From: Hymenobacter coccineus
Lineage (GTDB): Bacteria; Bacteroidota; Bacteroidia; Cytophagales; Hymenobacteraceae
Length of the DNA: 64,000 nt
NCBI RefSeq assembly: GCF_001816125.1
Contig: NZ_MDZA01000415.1
Coordinates: 16,105-80,104 of the forward strand
Direction: 5' to 3'
Below are positions 1 through 8,712 of the stretch, piece by piece. The notes under the pieces are model-generated. The model made no database searches. It had not been told where the DNA came from and worked only from the letters and a program-made list of their open reading frames with translations. How positions within the stretch are numbered: the first letter of the stretch is position 1; each line of letters starts with the position of its first letter. The position numbers were made by a program, and so were the translations under genes.

Positions 1-2
1 TC

Positions 3-275
3 GCGCTTGATGAGAACGAAATGGCCTGGCGGCAGCTGGTGAAGTCCAAAAACCTGCCCGGCGTGCAGGCGCGCATCCCCGGAGGCGGCTTCCGCTCGCC
101 CGTCGCCAAGGCCTACGCGGTACAGGACGTACCGGCCTACTTCCTCATTGGCGAGGATGGTACCTTCCTGAACACCAAGCCCAAGCGCCTGAGCAGCCGC
201 GCCGCCATCGACGAAATCAACCAGGCGTTTGGCAAGGCCAGCACCTACACCAGTGCCCTCGAGCCGGCGAAATAG
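3..275 (+). CDS. Thioredoxin-fold protein, C-terminal part (cut by window edge)
   Basis: The reading frame is open to the left edge, so only the last 90 or so residues are present. The segment VPAYFLIGEDG has the cis-proline loop and following beta strand of TlpA/thioredoxin-like proteins, and the C-terminal helix follows. The CxxC active site, if there is one, lies outside the window, so disulfide-reductase activity cannot be judged. TlpA-like proteins in this phylum are usually periplasmic or outer-membrane attached. A hairpin terminator follows at 316-352. Confidence 0.7.
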   Translation, partial: ALDENEMAWRQLVKSKNLPGVQARIPGGGFRSPVAKAYAVQDVPAYFLIGEDGTFLNTKPKRLSSRAAIDEINQAFGKASTYTSALEPAK

Positions 276-315
276 GGCCCCGGGGCCCCGCAGCCGCGGC
301 GCGTAACTTTGCCAG

Positions 316-352
316 GACGACGGAAGCCCCGCGCTTTCGTCGTCTTTTTTTA
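316..352 (+). terminator. Rho-independent terminator
   Basis: A 12-bp stem (316-327 with 333-344, one G-U pair) has a 5-nt loop and is followed by a run of seven T. It ends the thioredoxin-fold gene. A promoter-like TAACTTTG at 304-311 lies just before it, which is discussed in the findings. Confidence 0.75.
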
Positions 353-391
353 TCAGTGGGGCCCCGGGCCCCGCGGTTTACCCCCTGGCCC

Positions 392-1414
392 ATGCACCCG
401 CTCCTCGCCGATGGCCTCAACGTGCTGTCCAAAACCACCCCGCTGCGCCTCTGGAACGCGGCCCAGGTGGTGGGCTCCTACCTGCTGAGCAAGGCCACCG
501 GCCGAGCCCGCCACCGGGGCCTGCCCCTGGCCCTGAGCTTCGAGCCAACCACCAGTTGCAACCTGCGCTGCCCGGAGTGCCCCAGCGGCTTGCGCTCGTT
601 CACGCGGCCCACGGGCATGCTGGCCGACGACCTGTTCAAGAAGACGATTGACGAGGTGGCCAGCCGGCTGTGGTACCTAATTTTCTACTTCCAGGGCGAG
701 CCCTACCTGCACCCGCATTTCCTAGAGCTGGTGCAGTACGCGGCGAGCAAGGGCATCTACACCGCCACCAGCACCAACGCCCACTACCTGACCGACCAGA
801 ACGCCCGCCGCACCGTGGAAAGCGGCCTGGACCGGCTCATCATCTCGCTCGACGGCACCACCCAGGAGGTTTACCAGCAGTACCGCGTGGGTGGTAAGCT
901 GGAAAAGGTGCTTGAAGGCACGCGCAACATCGTGCGCTGGCGCAAAGAGCTGAAATCCAGTACGCCGCGCGTCATCTTTCAGTTCTTGGTGGTGGGCCCC
1001 AACGAGCACCAGATTGCCGACGCCCGGGCCCTGGCCGAGGCCATGGGCGTGGACGACGTGTGGTTCAAAACCGCGCAGATTTACGACTACCAGCACGGTT
1101 CGCCCCTCATCCCCACCATCGACTACTACTCGCGCTACGAGAACAACCACAACGGCACCTGGAGCCTGAAAAACCGCCTCCTCAACCACTGCTGGAAGAT
1201 GTGGCACTCCTGCGTCATCACCTGGGACGGCCTCGTGGTGCCCTGCTGCTTCGACAAAGACGCCGAATACCGCCTCGGTGACCTCAAAAACCAGTCTTTT
1301 ACCAGCCTCTGGCAGGGCAAGAAGTACCAGGGTTTCCGCCAAGCCCTGCTCAAAGGCCGCGACCAGGTAGAAATGTGCCGCAACTGCACCGAGGGCACCA
1401 AAGTGTGGGGCTGA
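392..1414 (+). CDS. Radical SAM/SPASM domain protein
   Basis: This is a 340-residue radical SAM enzyme. The cluster motif CNLRCPEC (Cys56, Cys60, Cys63; Cx3Cx2C) binds the SAM-cleaving 4Fe-4S cluster. FQGEPYLHP and IISLDGTTQEVY are typical of the TIM-barrel core. The C-terminal part carries further cysteines (HCWKMWHSC, VPCCFD, MCRNC), as expected for a SPASM domain holding auxiliary clusters. The substrate is unknown. SPASM enzymes often modify peptides or act as anaerobic maturases, but no precursor peptide gene is visible nearby. I chose the ATG at 392 because the upstream start at 356 lies directly after the terminator. Confidence 0.85.
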   Translation: MHPLLADGLNVLSKTTPLRLWNAAQVVGSYLLSKATGRARHRGLPLALSFEPTTSCNLRCPECPSGLRSFTRPTGMLADDLFKKTIDEVASRLWYLIFYFQGEPYLHPHFLELVQYAASKGIYTATSTNAHYLTDQNARRTVESGLDRLIISLDGTTQEVYQQYRVGGKLEKVLEGTRNIVRWRKELKSSTPRVIFQFLVVGPNEHQIADARALAEAMGVDDVWFKTAQIYDYQHGSPLIPTIDYYSRYENNHNGTWSLKNRLLNHCWKMWHSCVITWDGLVVPCCFDKDAEYRLGDLKNQSFTSLWQGKKYQGFRQALLKGRDQVEMCRNCTEGTKVWG

Positions 1415-1425
1415 GTCTTGATCTT

Positions 1426-1555
1426 GTTAAAGCACTGTCATCCTGAGCATAGCGAAGGATCTGGGGCCACTGGAACAGCACGCATTAAATAATTACTGCG
1501 TGCTGTTCCAGGGCCCCCAGATCCTTCGCTATGCTCAGGATGACAGTGCTTTAAC
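1426..1555. repeat. Long REP-like palindrome between convergent genes
   Basis: Two arms of about 58 nt (1426-1484 and 1497-1555) form a nearly perfect inverted repeat around an AT-rich 12-nt loop. The arms begin GTTAAAGCACTGTCATCCTG and include AGCGAAGGATCT. It fills the space between the stop codons of the radical SAM gene and floA. The core resembles the palindromes at 15981-16025 and 22352-22389, which share GAGCGCAGC(C)GAAGCAT. It could act as a bidirectional terminator, but its length and family likeness suggest a repetitive extragenic element. Confidence 0.85.
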
Positions 1556-1565
1556 GCTTTATTGC

Positions 1566-2567
1566 CTACGATTGCCGGCCTTCTTCGCGGCCCGGTTTCA
1601 CGCTGCCGCTGCCGCCGGTGGGGTTGGCGATGGAGTCGCGCATCTCAGTGTCGGCCTGCACGTTGCGCATCTTGTAGTAGTCCATGATGCCGAGGTTACC
1701 GCTGCGGAAGGCTTCGGCAATGGCGCGCGGGATTTCGGCTTCGGCCTCCACCACTTTGGCTTTGGCTTCCTGGGTTTTGGCGCGGTATTCCTGCTCCATG
1801 GCCACGGCCATGGCGCGGCGCTCTTCGGCGCGGGCCTCGGCCACGCGCAGGTCGGCGCTAGCCTGGTCGGTCTGGAGCTTGGCGCCGATGTTCTCGCCGA
1901 TGTCGATGTCGGCAATGTCGATGCTGAGGATTTCGAAGGCTGTGCCGGCATCCAAGCCCTTGTGCAACACCAGTTTAGAAATCTTGTCGGGGTTTTCCAG
2001 TACTTCCTTGTGCGAAACCGACGAGCCAATGCTCGTCACGATGCCCTCGCCCACGCGGGCCAGGATGGTTTCCTCGCCGGCGCCACCCACGAGCTGCGAG
2101 ATGTTGGCCCGCACCGTGACGCGGGCAATGACGATGAGCTGGATGCCGTCCTGGGCCACGGCGGCCACGTTGGGCGTGTTGATTACCTTGGGGTTCACGC
2201 TCGTTGTGACGGCCTCGAACACGTTGCGGCCGGCCAGGTCGATGGCCGTGGCCTGCTTGAAGTCGAGCGGAATGTTGGCCTTGTCGGCCGAAATGAGGGC
2301 CTTGATGACGCTGGGCACGTTGCCGCCGGCTAGGTAGTGCGTTTCCAGCTCGTCGGCTGTCAGCCGCAGGCCCGCTTTGGTAGAGGTAATCAGGGAGTTA
2401 ACGATCAGCGACGGCGGCACTTTGCGCACCCGCATGAAGGCCAGTTGCAGCAGGCTCACCCGTACGCCGGAAAATATGGCCGTGATCCAGAGGCTGACGG
2501 GGAAAAAATACAGCAGCATCAGCAGCGCCACCGCCGCGATGATGAGGGGCAGAAAGGGGTAATTCAT
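1566..2567 (-). CDS. floA: Flotillin-like protein FloA
   Basis: This 333-residue membrane scaffold protein forms functional membrane microdomains. A hydrophobic N-terminal hairpin (about residues 5-30) is followed by an SPFH-like domain. A long Ala/Glu/Arg-rich coiled coil (around [20 protein letters not shown], residues 230-285) drives oligomerisation. Length and sequence fit the FloA/UPF0365 family. nfeD lies just upstream on the same strand, the usual FloA partner arrangement. The C-terminal tail is Gly/Ser-rich and probably disordered. Confidence 0.93.
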   Translation of the reverse strand: MNYPFLPLIIAAVALLMLLYFFPVSLWITAIFSGVRVSLLQLAFMRVRKVPPSLIVNSLITSTKAGLRLTADELETHYLAGGNVPSVIKALISADKANIPLDFKQATAIDLAGRNVFEAVTTSVNPKVINTPNVAAVAQDGIQLIVIARVTVRANISQLVGGAGEETILARVGEGIVTSIGSSVSHKEVLENPDKISKLVLHKGLDAGTAFEILSIDIADIDIGENIGAKLQTDQASADLRVAEARAEERRAMAVAMEQEYRAKTQEAKAKVVEAEAEIPRAIAEAFRSGNLGIMDYYKMRNVQADTEMRDSIANPTGGSGSVKPGREEGRQS

Positions 2568-2628
2568 GGCCGTAAGGTAGAGTAGAATTGGGAAGGTGAG
2601 GCAGACTTGGGCGCTGCCGCCCGGGGCC

Positions 2629-3087
2629 CTACGCGCCTTCCACCACGATGCGGTTCTGCTCGATGCCGAGTACCCGCACCGTGCGGCCCGCTTCCACGAA
2701 CTCGCCGCGCGTCACGGCCTCGCGCCGCTCCTGGCCAAATAGCACCGTGCCGGCCGGCCGCAGCGCCGACAGCGTCTGGCCCACCGTGCCGGCGGGCACG
2801 TCGGCGCGGCGCACGTCGCGCACCGAGCCTTCGTTTACTTCGAGCAGCGCGGCCCGGGCCAGGTTTTTGGGCCGCAGGCCGAGGTAGAGCACCATGCCCG
2901 CCAGGGCCCCCACGCCTGCCAGGGCATAGTGCCCGGCGGGCGTGCCCAGGTCGTAGTAGCTCAGCCACACGCCCCAGGCCAGCAGCGCAAACCCCACAAA
3001 TCCCACCACCGTGGTGCCGGGAATGAATATAACTTCGGCGGCTAAAAACAGCAGGCCGAACAGCAGAAGCAGGGCGATGGTGAGCAT
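2629..3087 (-). CDS. NfeD-family membrane protein
   Basis: This protein of about 152 residues has two or three N-terminal membrane helices ([21 protein letters not shown] and the following hydrophobic stretches). It ends in a soluble OB-fold-like NfeD domain (about residues 85-152, [18 protein letters not shown]). NfeD proteins are encoded with flotillins and are thought to help organise membrane domains. Short NfeD forms lack the ClpP-like protease domain, as here. Translation could start eight codons upstream (3111), but the ATG at 3087 directly precedes the first membrane helix. It probably forms an operon with floA, 61 bp downstream. Confidence 0.87.
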   Translation of the reverse strand: MLTIALLLLFGLLFLAAEVIFIPGTTVVGFVGFALLAWGVWLSYYDLGTPAGHYALAGVGALAGMVLYLGLRPKNLARAALLEVNEGSVRDVRRADVPAGTVGQTLSALRPAGTVLFGQERREAVTRGEFVEAGRTVRVLGIEQNRIVVEGA

Positions 3088-3173
3088 GGCGGATGGGCGT
3101 TGGACCACCAAAAGGTACGCCCGGACCGCCAGATGGCAGCCCGGGCGTGCGCGGATCTGGTGGGCCGGGGGCC

Positions 3174-3644
3174 CTACTGGGCCGGGGCGGCTTTGGCCTT
3201 GGTGCGCGTTTGGAAGGCGTTGAGGCGCCCGCCCGAGGACGTGATGCCCACAATGTCCAGCAGGTCTTCGTAGTACTCGGCTACTTCGGCCCGGTCGGCG
3301 GTGCCGGAGGTGAGGGGCGTGAGGGCTGCCAGGCTGCTGTCGAGCACCTGGAAGTAGGCTTCCTCAGTGGGCCGCCCGCCCATGATTTGCAGGAACTCGT
3401 CGGTCGACTCGGCCAGGATGTGCGCTACCAGCGGGCGGTTTTTGAAGGCCGCCAACTCGCCCACGAGCGGCTGAATGGTGTCCTTCATTTTCACGAGCCG
3501 GCGGTTGGCATCGGTGCGCGTGGGCAGCACGGTGGCGGCCGGGGCCGGCGTGGCAATGGCGATGAGGGGCGCGGCGGTAGTAGTGGTTTGGGCGTAGCCG
3601 GCCAGGGGCCCCAGCAACAAGAAGCAGAGTAGAGGTTTGCGCAT
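3174..3644 (-). CDS. Secreted protein of unknown function
   Basis: This 156-residue protein has an N-terminal signal peptide (hydrophobic residues 4-17, cleavage expected after GYAQ). A Thr/Ala/Pro-rich linker leads into a mostly helical region of about 100 residues. I do not recognise a named domain. The AT-rich upstream stretch (3645-3745) contains TATATTTC on the coding strand, one base off the Bacteroidota -7 consensus, so it probably has its own promoter. It could be cotranscribed with nfeD-floA, which lie downstream on the same strand. Confidence 0.7.
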   Translation of the reverse strand: MRKPLLCFLLLGPLAGYAQTTTTAAPLIAIATPAPAATVLPTRTDANRRLVKMKDTIQPLVGELAAFKNRPLVAHILAESTDEFLQIMGGRPTEEAYFQVLDSSLAALTPLTSGTADRAEVAEYYEDLLDIVGITSSGGRLNAFQTRTKAKAAPAQ

Positions 3645-3745
3645 AACTTCAGAAGGGGTATAAAAGCAGAAATGGTTAAGGTTCCGAAATATAAATAATT
3701 GTAAGGATAATATAATTGATTTCGGCCAAAGAAAATAAAACGATA

Positions 3746-3784
3746 AAGGGCCAGCCCCGAAACAGCGTTTCGGAACCGGCCCTT
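3746..3784 (-). terminator. Terminator downstream of proS
   Basis: The arms AAGGGCCAGCCCCGAAAC and GTTTCGGAACCGGCCCTT pair around a 3-nt loop with one internal mismatch. On the minus strand the hairpin is followed by a T-rich run (complement of GAAAATAAAACGAT). This fits termination of proS, whose stop codon is about 30 bp away. Confidence 0.8.
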
Positions 3785-3815
3785 CGCAGGTGTCTAAGCT
3801 TGATTAAAGTGCTGG

Positions 3816-5291
3816 CTAGTAGGCGCGGGCAAAGTAGGCGCGACGTGGGCTAGGGGCCCCCGTCACCATGCAAATGCCGTCTTCGTCGGGCTCGGCCAGG
3901 GCCAGGCAGCGCACGGTGGCCTTGGTTTCCTCCTTGATGCGCTCCTCGGTTTCGGAGGTGCCGTCGTAGTGGGCCAGCACGAAGCCGCCCTTCTCATCGA
4001 GCACTTGCTTGAATGCATCGTAGCTGTCCACGCGGGTCAGGTGCTGGTCGCGGTAGGTGCGGGCCTTTTGGTAGATGTTGGCCTGGATGTCGTTCAGCAG
4101 CTGGTCCACGGCGGCCACAATGTCGGCCAACGGCAGGGTCATTTTCTGCTTGGTGTCGCGGCGGGCCACTTCCACGGTGCCGGCGTCGAGGTCGCGGGCC
4201 CCCACTGCCAAGCGCACGGGCACGCCCTTCAGTTCCCACTCGGCAAACTTGAAGCCGGGGCGCTCGGTGTCGCGGGCGTCCACTTTCACCGAAATGCCGC
4301 GCGCAATCAGCCCCTGCTGGATGGGCCGGATGCGCTCCATCAGCGCATCCAGCTCGCCGGTTTTGTAGATTGGCACGATGACCACCTGGATCGGGGCCAG
4401 CTTGGGCGGCAGCACCAGGCCTTCGTCGTCGGAGTGGGCCATTACCAGGGCCCCCATCAGGCGGGTGCTCACGCCCCAGCTCGTGCCCCACACGTACTCG
4501 CGGGCGCCGTCTTTGGTGGCAAACTGCACATCGAAGGCCTTGGCGAAGTTCTGGCCCAGGAAGTGGCTCGTGCCGGCTTGCAGCGCCTTGCCGTCCTGCA
4601 TCAGCGCCTCAATGCAATAGGTATCCTCCGCGCCGGCGAAGCGTTCGTTGTCGGTTTTCACGCCCTTCACCACGGGCAAGGCCATGTGCTCTTCGGCAAA
4701 CTCGGCGTACACGTCGAGCATCTGGCGGGTTTCGGCCACGGCTTCCTCGGCGGTGGCGTGGGCGGTGTGCCCTTCCTGCCACAAAAACTCGGCGGTGCGC
4801 AGGAACAGGCGGGTGCGCATTTCCCAGCGCACTACGTTGGCCCACTGGTTGATGAGCAGCGGCAGGTCGCGGTAGCTCTGGATCCAGTTCTTGTAGGTGC
4901 TCCAGATGATGGCCTCCGAGGTGGGGCGCACCACGAGCTCTTCTTCGAGCTTGGCGGCGGGGTCCACGCGCAATTTGCCGGGGCGGTCGGGGTCGGTTTG
5001 GAGGCGGTAGTGCGTCACCACGGCGCACTCTTTGGCGAAGCCCTCGGCGTTTTTCTCCTCGGCCTCGAACAGGCTTTTGGGGACGAAGAGCGGGAAATAG
5101 GCGTTTTCGTGGCCGGTGCGCTTGAACATATCGTCCAATTGGCGCTGCATTTTCTCCCAAATGGCGTAGCCGTAGGGCTTGATAACCATGCAGCCGCGCA
5201 CGGCCGAATTCTCGGCCAGGCCGGCGCGTTTCACTAAGTCATTGTACCAGAGCGAATAATCTTCGGCACGGGTGGGCAACTTTTTGCTCAT
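3816..5291 (-). CDS. proS: Prolyl-tRNA synthetase (archaeal/eukaryal type)
   Basis: This class II aminoacyl-tRNA synthetase of about 491 residues charges tRNA-Pro. [15 protein letters not shown] and [12 protein letters not shown] fit motif 1, [11 protein letters not shown] and [25 protein letters not shown] cover motif 2, and [16 protein letters not shown] covers motif 3. An anticodon-binding domain follows, then a short C-terminal domain ending in aromatic ARAY. The short form without the bacterial editing insertion is the archaeal/eukaryal type 3 ProRS, which is normal in Bacteroidota. The start is ambiguous by three codons (5300 or 5291). I chose the ATG beginning [13 protein letters not shown]. 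Confidence 0.96.
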   Translation of the reverse strand: MSKKLPTRAEDYSLWYNDLVKRAGLAENSAVRGCMVIKPYGYAIWEKMQRQLDDMFKRTGHENAYFPLFVPKSLFEAEEKNAEGFAKECAVVTHYRLQTDPDRPGKLRVDPAAKLEEELVVRPTSEAIIWSTYKNWIQSYRDLPLLINQWANVVRWEMRTRLFLRTAEFLWQEGHTAHATAEEAVAETRQMLDVYAEFAEEHMALPVVKGVKTDNERFAGAEDTYCIEALMQDGKALQAGTSHFLGQNFAKAFDVQFATKDGAREYVWGTSWGVSTRLMGALVMAHSDDEGLVLPPKLAPIQVVIVPIYKTGELDALMERIRPIQQGLIARGISVKVDARDTERPGFKFAEWELKGVPVRLAVGARDLDAGTVEVARRDTKQKMTLPLADIVAAVDQLLNDIQANIYQKARTYRDQHLTRVDSYDAFKQVLDEKGGFVLAHYDGTSETEERIKEETKATVRCLALAEPDEDGICMVTGAPSPRRAYFARAY

Positions 5292-5562
5292 AATCGGCAT
5301 CTAAGAGGGTAACCGAAACGGGTCCGAGAAGTGGTACAACATTTGACCTCATCAAAGGGCACCGTTTCGGGGTCAAATTACGTTATTAAACTACATACCC
5401 GTAGGGCCCTCTAACCTCCCGGAAATACGCTGGCCGGATTCAGCCAACTCTTTCGGAGATTAACCGTTGAGAACGAGTCCCAAACCGGGGCGTTTTCACT
5501 AGGATTTCGCCTGCGGAGTTGTTACTTTACATCTAGTCTATTTCGTCTTTTTCTACTCGCTC

Positions 5563-7008
5563 ATGAAAACCCCGCTCACCGCTTATCTGCCTGCTTTGGC
5601 GCTTCTTGCGCTGGGTGGGTGCGCCGGCACCACGGCCGTCACCACGTCGGAGAACGACGGGGTGTATTATTCCTCCAAGGACCACACCACGGCCATCGCC
5701 TCCGCGCCGGTGCAGCGCTACACGCCGGTGCAGCAGGCGCCGTCGCAGGGCTACATCAGCGCGGCTGGGGCCCCGGCCGCTGGCACCGACGAGGCTACCA
5801 ACCCCGATTACAACGGTGGCACCGCCGCGGCTAACACCTCGGGCTCGGACCAGTACTACGACGCCAGCGCAGCCGATAGCTATGGCCCCAACACGTCGCT
5901 GTTCAACCAGCCCTACACGGGCCCCGGCATGGGCGGCTACACCCCCAACAGCCCCTACACCTCGCTGGGCTACGGCGGTGCCGACCCGTATGCATACGGC
6001 GGCGGCTACGGCGGGGGCCTGGGCTATGGTGGTGGCCTCGGTTATGGCGGCTACGGCGGCCTGTCGCCCTACAGTTCTTTTTATAGCCCCTTCGGCTTTG
6101 GCTACGGCTCGGGCCTGAGCATTGGCTTCGGCTTCGGCCGGCCCTTTGGCTACGGCGGATTCGGTGGCTACGGCTACGATCCTTTTTACAGCCCCTTCGG
6201 CTACGGTGGGTACGGCTTAGGTGGCTACGGGTTAGGTGGCTACGGTGGGTATGGCCTGGGTTATGGCGGGTACGGCGGCTACGGCTACGGCGGTGGTTAC
6301 GGCGGCTACCGCCGCAACGTGATTTACACGGGCAACGCCGGTGGCCGTACCGACTACAACGGCGGCAACGGCAACACGGTACTGGTGGGGCCCCGCGGCG
6401 AACGCTCGGCCGCAGCCTACGGTACCCGCCGCGCCGTGCCCAACGGAGGCACTACGCCCAGCAACAATCCAGCAATGGGTGGCGGCCGGGGCACGATGGG
6501 CAACCCTGGCACAACCCCGGGCGGCATCACCACAAGCGGTAATGCACCGACGGGTGGCGGCCGCTTCGACCGTTCGAATGGTGGCAATGCGGGCCAGTAC
6601 GCTGCGCCTTCCAACATGGACCGGGGGGCCCGGGGAGGCAGCTTTGAGCGGCCCGCCGGCCAGCCCCAGGGCCAGCCGCAGATGGGCGGTCAGGCCCAGC
6701 AGGGTCAGCGTCACGGCTTCTTTCGCGACATGTTTAATGCGCCCAGCGGGGCCAACGGCGCCCAAGGGCAAGCGGCTAGCGGCAACTACAACCAGCCGCG
6801 CCAACGCTCGTTCGAGCAGCCGCAGCAGCGCTCGTACCAGCAGCCTCAGCAACAACAACAGCAGCAGCAGCGCTCGTTTGAGCGGCCACAGTTTTCGCAG
6901 CCCTCCAACAACGGCGGCTCGCGTGGCAGCTTTGGCGGCGGTGGCGGCGGCGGGTTTGGTGGTGGCAGCGGCGGCGGTGGCCGCAGCGGTGGCGGCCGAG
7001 GCCGGTAA
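5563..7008 (+). CDS. Gly/Tyr-rich low-complexity lipoprotein
   Basis: This 481-residue predicted lipoprotein has a lipobox ending ALGGC, with the lipidated Cys at residue 20. The mature chain is almost entirely low complexity. Residues 110-260 are dense GYGG/GGYG repeats with occasional SPF motifs. A Gly/Asn/Thr/Arg-rich segment follows, then a Gln-rich tract (about residues 405-440) and an RGSFGGGGGGG tail. No folded domain is recognisable. Such composition suggests an extended or self-associating surface polymer or adhesive layer, which is inference. The gene stands alone, with a strong terminator 30 bp downstream. Confidence 0.83.
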   Translation: MKTPLTAYLPALALLALGGCAGTTAVTTSENDGVYYSSKDHTTAIASAPVQRYTPVQQAPSQGYISAAGAPAAGTDEATNPDYNGGTAAANTSGSDQYYDASAADSYGPNTSLFNQPYTGPGMGGYTPNSPYTSLGYGGADPYAYGGGYGGGLGYGGGLGYGGYGGLSPYSSFYSPFGFGYGSGLSIGFGFGRPFGYGGFGGYGYDPFYSPFGYGGYGLGGYGLGGYGGYGLGYGGYGGYGYGGGYGGYRRNVIYTGNAGGRTDYNGGNGNTVLVGPRGERSAAAYGTRRAVPNGGTTPSNNPAMGGGRGTMGNPGTTPGGITTSGNAPTGGGRFDRSNGGNAGQYAAPSNMDRGARGGSFERPAGQPQGQPQMGGQAQQGQRHGFFRDMFNAPSGANGAQGQAASGNYNQPRQRSFEQPQQRSYQQPQQQQQQQQRSFERPQFSQPSNNGGSRGSFGGGGGGGFGGGSGGGGRSGGGRGR

Positions 7009-7036
7009 ACAGCTCACCATTTAAGCGTTTTTCTTT

Positions 7037-7075
7037 GCGAGCCGGCCCAACGGCCGGCTCGCTTTTTATTTTTAT
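7037..7075 (+). terminator. Rho-independent terminator
   Basis: A perfect 11-bp stem (GCGAGCCGGCC with GGCCGGCTCGC) around a 4-nt loop is followed by TTTTTATTTTT. It separates the Gly/Tyr-rich lipoprotein gene from the porin gene. Confidence 0.92.
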
Positions 7076-7081
7076 CCAACC

Positions 7082-8635
7082 ATGAAAAAACGGATTTTAT
7101 GGCTTTGCCTGGCCCTCGCAGTGGGGCAGGCCGGCCACGCCTATGCCCAGGGCCCCGACGATGCCCTGCGCTACTCGCGGCTTCAGTTTGGGGGCCCCGC
7201 CCGCACCCAGGGCATTGCGGGGGCCAATGTGGCGCTGGGCGCCGACTTTGGCAACCTTACCAGCAACCCCGCGGGCCTGGGCTTTTACCAGAAATCGGAA
7301 GCGCACGTGGGCGTGGGCGTGGGCATCGGGAGCAGCAACAGCTCGCTCGACGGCAGCGGCAAGGTGGGCGACAACGCCAACAGTGTGAACGTGCCCAGCA
7401 TCGGGCTGGTGCTGGCCACCCGCCGCCCCGACAACGACCAGAGCTACTGGCGCGGCGGTGCGTTTGCGCTGGGCTTCACGCGGCTGGCCGACTATAACGT
7501 GGCTTCAAATTATTCGGGGAGCGTGACCGATAACCGTTCGTTTTTCCAGTACCTGCGCGAGGGCGACCCCGGGCAGTTTGGGAACGTCAACAGCCAATTC
7601 AACAACAATCAATACACCAACATCGACGGGCTGGCCTACGCGGGCTACCTCACCGACCAGCTGGTGAGCCGGCGCAACCAGAACAACCCCAACGCGCCGG
7701 CCGACTCCATCGGCACGCGCAACCGGATTGGCAACATTGCGCAGGGCGAGCGGATTGTGTCGTCGGGCTCGATGTCGCAGTTCGACCTGGGTTACGGTGG
7801 CAACTACCGCGACAAGCTCTACATCGGCGTGGGCGTGGGCGTTGTGAGCAGCAACTACCGGCAGTCGCGCGACTTTTTGGAGGAGGAAAACAGTGCAGCT
7901 ACGCCGTTCACTAATTTGCTGCTGCACGACGAATTGCGCACCACCGGCACTGGCATCAACGGCCGGCTGGGCCTGATTTACCGGGTGGCAAATGCCGTGC
8001 GCCTGGGGGCCTCGGTGCAGTCGCCCACCTTTATGCGCATGACCGATACGTACAGCACGTCGCTGAACACCAACTTCACGCCCCAGGGCCAGACGGGTAA
8101 CATCATCAGCAACGTGTTCAACAGCACTGTACCGGGGGCCTATGACTATACCATCACCACGCCGTTCCGGGCCAACGGGGGCGTGGCGGTCGTCATTGGC
8201 AAGTACGGCTTCCTGACTGGCGATGTGGAATACGTGGGCTACGGCCAGGCGCGCATCAACAACGACCCGAACGGCGCCAACGGCGACAACAGCTCGTTTG
8301 CCGCGCAAAACCAACTCATTCAGGATACTTACCGCAACACGGTCAACTTCCGGCTAGGAGCCGAGGGCCGGTTCGATATTTTCCGGGCGCGCCTGGGCTT
8401 CGCTACCTACGGCGACCCCTACAAAACCACCAGCGCCGGCAATAGCAGCGCCCAGAACTTCTACACCGTGGGCCTGGGCATCCGGCAAAAGAGCTTCTTC
8501 GTCGATGCGTCCGGGGTATACACCACCTTCAACCGCTACTACTCGCCCTACACCCTCGATAGCGGCCAGCAGCCAGTGGCGGCGGTTAGCAACACCCGCT
8601 TCACGACCAGCATCACGGCGGGCTTGATTTTCTAA
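7082..8635 (+). CDS. OmpP1/FadL/TodX-like outer membrane transport protein
   Basis: This 517-residue outer membrane beta-barrel has a signal peptide (residues 1-22, cleavage after AYAQ). The mature N-terminus RYSRLQFGGPARTQGIAGANVALGADFGNLTSNPAGLGFYQ matches the hatch region of the OmpP1/FadL family, which imports hydrophobic compounds. The rest shows alternating amphipathic strands and ends in phenylalanine, as barrel proteins recognised by BAM do. The ATG begins 7 bp after the preceding terminator, so its promoter must overlap that terminator or transcription must read through. The substrate is unknown. Confidence 0.87.
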   Translation: MKKRILWLCLALAVGQAGHAYAQGPDDALRYSRLQFGGPARTQGIAGANVALGADFGNLTSNPAGLGFYQKSEAHVGVGVGIGSSNSSLDGSGKVGDNANSVNVPSIGLVLATRRPDNDQSYWRGGAFALGFTRLADYNVASNYSGSVTDNRSFFQYLREGDPGQFGNVNSQFNNNQYTNIDGLAYAGYLTDQLVSRRNQNNPNAPADSIGTRNRIGNIAQGERIVSSGSMSQFDLGYGGNYRDKLYIGVGVGVVSSNYRQSRDFLEEENSAATPFTNLLLHDELRTTGTGINGRLGLIYRVANAVRLGASVQSPTFMRMTDTYSTSLNTNFTPQGQTGNIISNVFNSTVPGAYDYTITTPFRANGGVAVVIGKYGFLTGDVEYVGYGQARINNDPNGANGDNSSFAAQNQLIQDTYRNTVNFRLGAEGRFDIFRARLGFATYGDPYKTTSAGNSSAQNFYTVGLGIRQKSFFVDASGVYTTFNRYYSPYTLDSGQQPVAAVSNTRFTTSITAGLIF

Positions 8636-8654
8636 ACCCGCCTTAGCTAGCTAC

Positions 8655-8694
8655 ACAATGGGGCCCCCAGCAACTTGCCGGGGGCCCCATTGTG
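8655..8694. terminator. Bidirectional terminator hairpin
   Basis: ACAATGGGGCCCCC pairs with GGGGGCCCCATTGT (14-bp perfect stem, 11-nt loop). It lies between the convergent porin and lipoprotein genes. There is no long T run, so termination efficiency is uncertain. Confidence 0.7.
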
Positions 8695-8712
8695 CGTATT
8701 AGGGTGCGGTAA

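Noticed and set aside
3969..5237. Long open frame (422 codons) on the plus strand opposite proS
   Set aside because: It is antisense to a certain gene, has His/Gly/Ala-rich shadow composition, and shows no domain. It arises from GC-rich codon bias.
5990..6310. CRISPR-like appearance of repeated GGCTACGGCGG units
   Set aside because: The repeats are in-frame codons for Gly and Tyr with no unique spacers; they encode the low-complexity protein.
8655..8694. GGGGCCCCC hairpin as a mobile repeat
   Set aside because: It is short, lies between convergent genes and fits a simple terminator or mRNA end structure.
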